DNA from: Macropodus opercularis
Lineage: Eukaryota > Chordata > Actinopteri > Anabantiformes > Osphronemidae
Direction: 5' to 3'
Length of the DNA: 64,000 nucleotides
NCBI GenBank assembly: GCA_030770545.1
Contig: CM061107.1
Span: 9,971,001-10,035,000, forward strand
A program made the position numbers and the translations under genes. The notes below the pieces were generated by a model. The model was not told where the DNA came from, searched no databases, and worked only from the letters and a program-made list of their open reading frames with translations. The number at the start of each line of letters is the position of its first letter. Position 1 is the stretch's first letter. Below are positions 61,201 through 64,000 of the stretch, piece after piece.

Positions 61201-63834
61201 TGCGCAGCTAAACAAAGAGCGAGGAGAAAAAACAAGCAGCCTCGCAAGAATAAGATCCCTTCGCTGACTGCTTATTTATCCTGCGTCCCCTCTTTCGAAG
61301 CAGACGAGACCCACTGCGGCTACTGAACGTCTATGTAATGTACAGTGTGTGTGTGTGTCTGTGTAGGTGGCTGCCTTTCCCACGGCCCCTCACTGCCATC
61401 ACACATGCTGTAAGGAACACATTTTTGTAAGGTCCATGGAAATGTCAGGAATGACTTCAATAGGAATGTTGCTGTTGAGAGGGTTTATGAATTCCAGGCT
61501 TGACAGCACCCATTCCCGACCTCTGAGAAGGAGTTTTCATGTCTCTCATTCATTATAAACTAACAACAGCGGCAGAGGACGAGAACAGGAGCGATGGAGA
61601 AGGATAAAGATGAACTAAATACCGCACGACTCAATGAGACAGGTTAGAAATGAGCCTTAGCTCAACTATTCAAGATGACAATCAAGCTGATAATTAGATT
61701 CGCTACTTTAACACAAACACTGATTTAACAAACAAAAAAAAACAAAAAGTAAGTTAGTCCTGATTAAAAAGGTCTGAATCAATATCTTCTGACTGCTTTG
61801 TGAACACTCCCTATGAGCCTCTCAATCGTGTCCAGCAGTCTGTGATTCTCTGGCAGGTGTCCGTCTGATCACAGCTCAGCAGACTAGAAGCTGCCTTGTG
61901 AAATATTTCAGCAGGATTTGGTTGAAAGTACCACAACGGCAGCTACTGTACTGCAGGTCTGACATTTTGTCAGAACACCATGCTACGCTATTCCCCTCCT
62001 GATGGTTCCACTAGTCAGTGGTAGCCCCACAGATCCGAGAAGTTCAAAATCTGTCTCGACTTATAAACAACTCAACATCGCTGACAGCAATAATTCAATG
62101 GATCACTAAAATGTACTAAAAGTACTAAAATGTTTATAAAAACATACTTTATGCAACTTTCCCAGCCCAAAGGAAAACTTTCCTTACGAGTCAGTCTGAA
62201 CTGCCACGTCTCCATCTTAACGGTGCCTGGAAATGATGACATGGCAGCTAAAAAAAACCAAAACAAAACACAACCTAAAACTCAGGTAGATTGCGTTTTA
62301 TACTGTTATTGCTGATATAATTCAATTTGGGGTTTTAGACAGTGATGCATTGTCCCCTACTGCAATTAGAAATCATAATATGTGGTATAATCATTCTCAT
62401 TTCCACTGAGCTGCAGGGAGACAGTATCCAGGCAACCTCTAGCACCAAACCAAAACACAATGGCCTGCAAGTCAGAGACCGTGACATAACTTCCTCAACG
62501 ATAAACTCATTATTCAGCCTTCATACCAAACTCGCATGTTTTGACTGAAACCCTTTATCTCTGCTACAATGAGTGAACTTCTATTTCAAGACCACAACGT
62601 GTGTCTTTTGTCAGGATGATGTAAAGCAGGTACTGCTAAATAGTAGCGGAGCGTGATAAATTATACATGTTTAGTTGTTATACAAAGCAAGTGGAAATTG
62701 ATCCAGAATTGGCTTCATTAATTCAAAACAGCCCACACTGACAGACAAACAAACAAACAAACCAGCCAACCAGGCAAATAAGATCTGGAGCAACTAGCAT
62801 CACAGCTTAAAAGCGTAATGGCCGTTCATTTTGTTGTTTCAGGACGCTTGCTTGGCGCGACAGCAACGTTCTGCTGGACGTTTTGAGCCTTTCGAATGCC
62901 TCTGTGCATCTGCGTGTCTGTGCAGCGATGAGAGGAGCTAATGCGACTGGGTGGCCTTCATTTGTCAAACATTGCCTTTGCTGGACATTAGCCACGTACA
63001 CGCCAGCCCACACATAATTGAATCAATTACAACTGCACTGTCTGCACCGTGTTTCAGTCACAAAACAAGCAGAACGAAGTGTTCCAGCGAGACCAAAGCG
63101 TAATTAGGCCCATTCGCAGAACACCTAGCTCAGGGAGAAAAAAGACGTCTAGCTGTGATGATTATTGTGCCTGTGCGTGGAGCAGCTGGAACCGGTTCTG
63201 CTGCTGTTGCTAGAGGTAGGGAAGGTCTGTCACAATCTCACCAGCTAACAAACTGGAGCCACTAGAGGCCTACAAGCAAAGCAACTGCCCGACGGGGATC
63301 TTCCATGGACAGAACAAGGCAGGTGAGGACCCAAGAGCATGACTCGCATCATTTAACAGAATAAAAGCACAAACCAGGTAACAAAAGAACAATGGGCCGA
63401 CAAAGGTAGTGCGTGGTGAGCAGAGGTTAAATACTAAATATCATTACCTGACAGGAAACAGGAAGGGGATGTGACATCACACACACCAGACAAGACAATA
63501 TAGCGCCTCCAAACTGCAACAAGGACACATACATGCAGGTAGATGTTTCTGCAAGGCCTTTCCTACAGCCTTTATCCATCTCAACGGACGTGCAAGTGCA
63601 GCAAGCGATTTTCTTTTTGCGAACGTGTGCACGCACGATGGCACAGTACGATCGGTGTTGTGAGGTTTGCGTGTGGGCTTCTTGCTCATCTTATCGGCTT
63701 TGAGACTCACGCCACTGGTGGGGTCGATGCGGGGCCGCTCCATGGCGATGGTGATGCAGTTGAGGAAGATGATGACCAACACAACATGGTCGAACATTTT
63801 GTGGGTGATGATTTTATTGCACAGGATCCGAAAC
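30232..63834 (-). CDS. cacna1g: T-type voltage-gated calcium channel alpha1 subunit, Cav3.1-like (partial, last 19 exons)
   Basis: Pore-forming subunit of a low-voltage-activated calcium channel. The 19 exons below join in phase to 1218 codons plus TGA, from repeat III S1 to the C-terminus. Repeats I-II lie beyond base 64000. Both S4 sensors are present ([14 protein letters not shown] in [21 protein letters not shown] in IV). The selectivity Asp residues appear in SKDGW (III) and STGDNW (IV), as expected for T-type channels. Cav3.1 rather than Cav3.2 is supported by [57 protein letters not shown] and [14 protein letters not shown] few stretches look Cav3.2-like ([30 protein letters not shown]), so fish cacna1h is the alternative. 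The gene converges on rab26. Confidence 0.85.
31225..33059 (-). other. cacna1g intron, 1.8 kb
   Basis: No exon supported. The minus-strand frame at 32454-32753 has no flanking splice sites or family resemblance. A long C/T-rich tract (31225-31410 read on minus) leads into the terminal exon. Confidence 0.7.
33060..33259 (-). CDS. cacna1g: cacna1g exon, tail segment ending TLRRQ
   Basis: Acceptor tgagatgtcag, 200 bp, donor gtgagt. It completes a split Ala codon and ends in phase 0. SVRSQPED early and [20 protein letters not shown] at the end correspond to SVHSQPAD and IPKLPPP...LRRQ of mammalian Cav3.1. Confidence 0.88.
33352..33544 (-). CDS. cacna1g: cacna1g exon with [11 protein letters not shown]
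   Basis: Acceptor gctcttcctcag, 193 bp, donor gtaacg, leaving one base over. It encodes [15 protein letters not shown], then [15 protein letters not shown], ending [13 protein letters not shown] is a Cav3 tail signature; the preceding RTH and the ending AQS follow Cav3.1. Confidence 0.93.
33545..34797 (-). other. cacna1g intron, 1.25 kb
   Basis: No exon or recognisable element seen. The open frames here have no family resemblance. Confidence 0.7.
34798..34920 (-). CDS. cacna1g: cacna1g exon with [11 protein letters not shown]
   Basis: Acceptor cctacctag, 123 bp, phase 0 at both ends, donor gtactg. It encodes [20 protein letters not shown] followed by [20 protein letters not shown] and N. 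It is nearly collinear with the Cav3.1 segment that reads [14 protein letters not shown] and LALTDDSLPDD. Being a multiple of three, it could be skipped in frame. Confidence 0.93.
34921..36051 (-). other. cacna1g intron, 1.1 kb
   Basis: No exon seen. It contains a short (AC)n run near 34998-35014 and AT-rich sequence. The frames at 35518-35849 look random. Confidence 0.7.
36052..36195 (-). CDS. cacna1g: cacna1g exon with [17 protein letters not shown]
   Basis: Acceptor aagtttgtccag, 144 bp, phase 0 at both ends. It encodes [20 protein letters not shown], then [14 protein letters not shown], ending STDKK. It matches the LFDTISLLIQGSLE...LMDxL block of the Cav3 family. The donor gtcaat is weak, and read-through would meet a stop three codons later, so regulated use of this exon is possible. 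Confidence 0.9.
36196..37455 (-). other. cacna1g intron, 1.26 kb
   Basis: No exon seen. The sequence is largely purine-rich on the + strand near 36220-36440 and otherwise featureless. Confidence 0.7.
37456..37878 (-). CDS. cacna1g: cacna1g exon, repeat IV S6 and proximal tail
   Basis: Acceptor gcttctttcag, 423 bp, phase 0 at both ends, donor gtgaat. It starts [20 protein letters not shown], then S6 ([20 protein letters not shown]), then the conserved [20 protein letters not shown] stretch. A serine-, proline- and charge-rich segment with little conservation follows, ending LDPPPE. Confidence 0.95.
37955..38076 (-). CDS. cacna1g: cacna1g exon, repeat IV pore loop
   Basis: Acceptor catcctctgcag, 122 bp, donor gtaaag. 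It encodes [20 protein letters not shown], then [26 protein letters not shown] carries the repeat IV selectivity-filter Asp. The pore-helix position that is Thr in mammalian Cav3 (FLTLFR) is Leu here. Confidence 0.95.
38370..38448 (-). CDS. cacna1g: cacna1g exon, repeat IV S5
   Basis: Acceptor cctctttgcag, 79 bp, donor gtaagc, leaving one base of an Ile codon. It encodes [20 protein letters not shown] then ELFGDL, essentially identical to the family S5. Confidence 0.95.
38449..39736 (-). other. cacna1g intron, 1.3 kb, with retroelement remnant
   Basis: Contains the likely LINE remnant at 38690-39366 on the + strand. No further exon seen. Confidence 0.6.
38690..39366 (+). mobile_element. Probable decayed LINE 3' fragment
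   Basis: A + strand frame reads [11 protein letters not shown] at about 38775-38810, matching the YADD catalytic motif and flank of non-LTR reverse transcriptases. About 550 bases downstream in the same orientation is an A-rich tail (39339-39366). The reading frame between is broken by stops. The element lies antisense to the channel gene in an intron. The family is not determined. Confidence 0.4.
39737..39807 (-). CDS. cacna1g: cacna1g exon, end of repeat IV S4 and S4-S5 linker
   Basis: Acceptor gtttccccacag, 71 bp, donor gtacac. It completes a split Val codon and encodes [20 protein letters not shown] followed by LPQ, identical to the mammalian Cav3.1 linker as I recall it. Confidence 0.95.
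39808..40818 (-). other. cacna1g intron, 1.0 kb
   Basis: No exon or recognisable repeat seen. Confidence 0.7.
40819..40952 (-). CDS. cacna1g: cacna1g exon, repeat IV S3-S4
   Basis: Acceptor gtgtactgcag, 134 bp, donor gtatgg. It encodes [20 protein letters not shown], then [20 protein letters not shown] and [16 protein letters not shown] is the Cav3.1 form of the S3-S4 loop; Cav3.2 reads EIEMSAALPINP. Confidence 0.96.
40953..42532 (-). other. cacna1g intron, 1.6 kb
   Basis: AT-rich, with a (CATT)n-like run near 41161-41180 and a (CAAA)n run near 41250-41272. No exon seen; the + strand frames at 41981-42482 lack family resemblance. Confidence 0.7.
42533..42642 (-). CDS. cacna1g: cacna1g exon, repeat IV S2
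   Basis: Acceptor gacatcctcag, 110 bp, donor gtcagt, leaving two bases of a Lys codon. It encodes [20 protein letters not shown], then [16 protein letters not shown]. The LESVFKL stretch follows Cav3.1; Cav3.2 differs there. Confidence 0.94.
43114..43265 (-). CDS. cacna1g: cacna1g exon, end of III-IV linker and repeat IV S1
   Basis: Acceptor ccttccaacag, 152 bp, donor gtcaga. It completes a split codon (AAA Lys or GAA Glu, depending on the upstream donor) and encodes [20 protein letters not shown], then [20 protein letters not shown] and [10 protein letters not shown]. It is a blend of Cav3.1-like (KPYYSDY, QQP) and Cav3.2-like (SPTR, NVITMSM) residues. Confidence 0.94.
43266..43335 (-). promoter_or_regulatory. 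Extremely C-rich pyrimidine tract before an alternatively joined exon
   Basis: In the sense direction of cacna1g this ~70-base stretch is mostly runs of three to seven C ending in the acceptor ccaacag. On the other strand it is a series of G runs able to form a G-quadruplex. C-rich intronic tracts are known binding sites for PCBP/hnRNP K proteins; an effect on splicing here is inference. Confidence 0.4.
44510..44852 (+). repeat. Direct repeat pair, ~45 bp, 298-bp spacing
   Basis: gcacctacaggcaattattg (44510) and gcacctgcaggtaattattg (44808) are each followed by a near-identical gacarcaggagatga segment. The sequence between has no recognised coding content. This may be the ends of a small non-autonomous element or a local duplication. 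Confidence 0.55.
52830..52896 (-). CDS. Candidate cassette exon in the III-IV linker (speculative)
   Basis: Minus-strand acceptor ggctatacag precedes an open stretch which, in the phase left by the upstream exon, reads [20 protein letters not shown] followed by PLLS. It is rich in acidic and proline residues, unlike the random frames nearby. The downstream donor is uncertain: gtttag or gtacag near 52818-52808 are weak, so the end given is approximate. It is not homologous to any Cav3 exon I recall. Confidence 0.2.
53393..53413 (-). other. cacna1g: Alternative 3' part of cacna1g exon (7 codons, second donor)
   Basis: Beyond the first donor (gtaagg at 53413) the exon frame continues SKEKELA to a second donor (gtcggt at 53392). 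Both donors leave the same phase, so using the second adds 21 bases. The joined protein then reads [17 protein letters not shown], matching the mammalian Cav3.1 form RRSKEKQMAEAQCKPYY. The first donor gives RRKAQSKPYY, matching the short mammalian form. Confidence 0.75.
53414..53606 (-). CDS. cacna1g: cacna1g exon, repeat III S6 and III-IV linker
   Basis: Acceptor tctctttcag, 193 bp to the first donor (gtaagg). It encodes [20 protein letters not shown], then [20 protein letters not shown] and the charged linker [20 protein letters not shown] plus KKRR. It leaves one base over, joining to the exon at 43114-43265. Confidence 0.95.
53761..53850 (-). CDS. cacna1g: cacna1g exon, repeat III pore loop
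   Basis: Acceptor attccctcag, 90 bp, phase 0 at both ends, donor gtaagt. It encodes [20 protein letters not shown], then [15 protein letters not shown] carries the repeat III selectivity Asp typical of T-type channels. Confidence 0.96.
53937..54062 (-). CDS. cacna1g: cacna1g exon, repeat III S5-pore turret
   Basis: Acceptor tgtgtccccag, 126 bp, phase 0, donor gtacta. It encodes [20 protein letters not shown], then [20 protein letters not shown] and GQ. Asn-Ile-Thr is a potential N-glycosylation site on the extracellular turret. Confidence 0.95.
54294..54420 (-). CDS. cacna1g: cacna1g exon, repeat III S4-S5 linker and S5
   Basis: Acceptor tacgtcccag, 127 bp, donor gtaaga. It completes an Arg codon and encodes [20 protein letters not shown], then [20 protein letters not shown] and VQ. 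Confidence 0.95.
54421..59216 (-). other. cacna1g intron, 4.8 kb
   Basis: No exon seen. The long minus-strand frame at 55510-55983 is cysteine- and serine-rich but has no splice context or family match. A short (AC)n run lies near 56568-56582. Confidence 0.7.
59217..59401 (-). CDS. cacna1g: cacna1g exon, repeat III S3-S4
   Basis: Acceptor ctgtgtccag, 185 bp, donor gtatgt, leaving two bases of an Arg codon. It encodes [20 protein letters not shown], then [35 protein letters not shown] and RTLRPLR. This is the repeat III voltage sensor. Confidence 0.96.
59402..60523 (-). other. cacna1g intron, 1.1 kb
   Basis: No exon or recognised element seen. Confidence 0.7.
60524..60592 (-). CDS. cacna1g: cacna1g exon, repeat III S2
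   Basis: Acceptor cctttgacag-like (tttctttgacag), 69 bp, phase 0 at both ends, donor gtacga. It encodes [20 protein letters not shown] then TVK. It is too short to show as a long open frame. Confidence 0.94.
60593..63710 (-). other. cacna1g intron, 3.1 kb
   Basis: No exon seen. It contains a short (TG)n run near 61345-61358 and a (CAAA)n run near 62744-62762. Confidence 0.7.
63711..63834 (-). CDS. cacna1g: cacna1g exon, repeat III S1 (5'-most in window)
   Basis: Acceptor ttgattttgtcag, 124 bp, donor gtgagt. One base completes the previous codon, then it reads [40 protein letters not shown] and G. It requires an upstream exon beyond base 64000. Confidence 0.95.
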
Positions 63835-64000
63835 CTGACAAAATCAAAAAAATAGAAGTTTGAAATTAGATTACAAAAACATCTCACACATTTAATTTAG
63901 TGTAACGAAACGAACACAAACTATCCCAATGATGCTGCAAAAGAAAAAAAACAAAGAACTGCAACAGTTAATTCGTTTGCTTCTGTAAATAAAAGATCCA
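63835..64000 (-). other. cacna1g intron, running off the window
   Basis: AT-rich sequence with the pyrimidine tract of the preceding acceptor. The exons for repeats I and II must lie beyond the window edge. Confidence 0.6.

Overview
The window is vertebrate nuclear DNA and almost certainly comes from a teleost fish. It has short conserved exons with GT-AG boundaries separated by introns of 0.1-10 kb, many (CA)n/(TG)n microsatellites, and fragments of the dispersed repeats found throughout teleost genomes. There are no bacterial-type gene blocks. Gene calls rest on exon-by-exon reading of splice sites, reading phase and protein family, done by eye.

Layout. (1) 1-2.87 kb: an AT-rich minisatellite with a 29-bp unit, part of it in a 314-bp higher-order period. 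Next to it are two diverged copies of a ~570-bp element that carries the same core motif. (2) 7.6-27.3 kb, + strand: the last seven coding exons of a Rab26/Rab37-family GTPase, called rab26. They run from just after switch I to the double-cysteine tail. The first exons, with the P-loop and switch I, were not found and should lie upstream of the window. (3) 21.4-22.5 kb, - strand: a 364-codon proline/serine-rich reading frame that I could not identify. It is nested in antisense inside the largest rab26 intron and has its own splice acceptor and a good start context. (4) 27.3-30.2 kb: the tail-to-tail interval between the two main genes. (5) 30.2-63.8 kb, - strand: 19 exons of a T-type (Cav3) voltage-gated calcium channel, best matched to Cav3.1 (cacna1g). 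They cover repeat III S1 through repeat IV, the cytoplasmic tail and the stop, 1218 codons without an optional 7-codon insertion. Repeats I and II lie beyond base 64000.

The two main genes converge. Rab26-type GTPases act in secretory vesicle traffic and Cav3 channels pass low-voltage-activated calcium current. Nothing in the sequence links them functionally. Their neighbourhood looks like ancestral linkage: from general knowledge, human RAB26 and CACNA1H share 16p13.3, and RAB37 and CACNA1G share 17q. This window pairs a Rab26-like GTPase with a Cav3.1-like channel.

The most notable details are a two-donor splice switch in the channel's III-IV linker followed by an unusually C-rich acceptor tract, a candidate cassette exon in the same intron, a Thr-to-Leu change in the repeat IV pore helix, the nested antisense gene, and the organised minisatellite. 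I found no system that is clearly new to biology.
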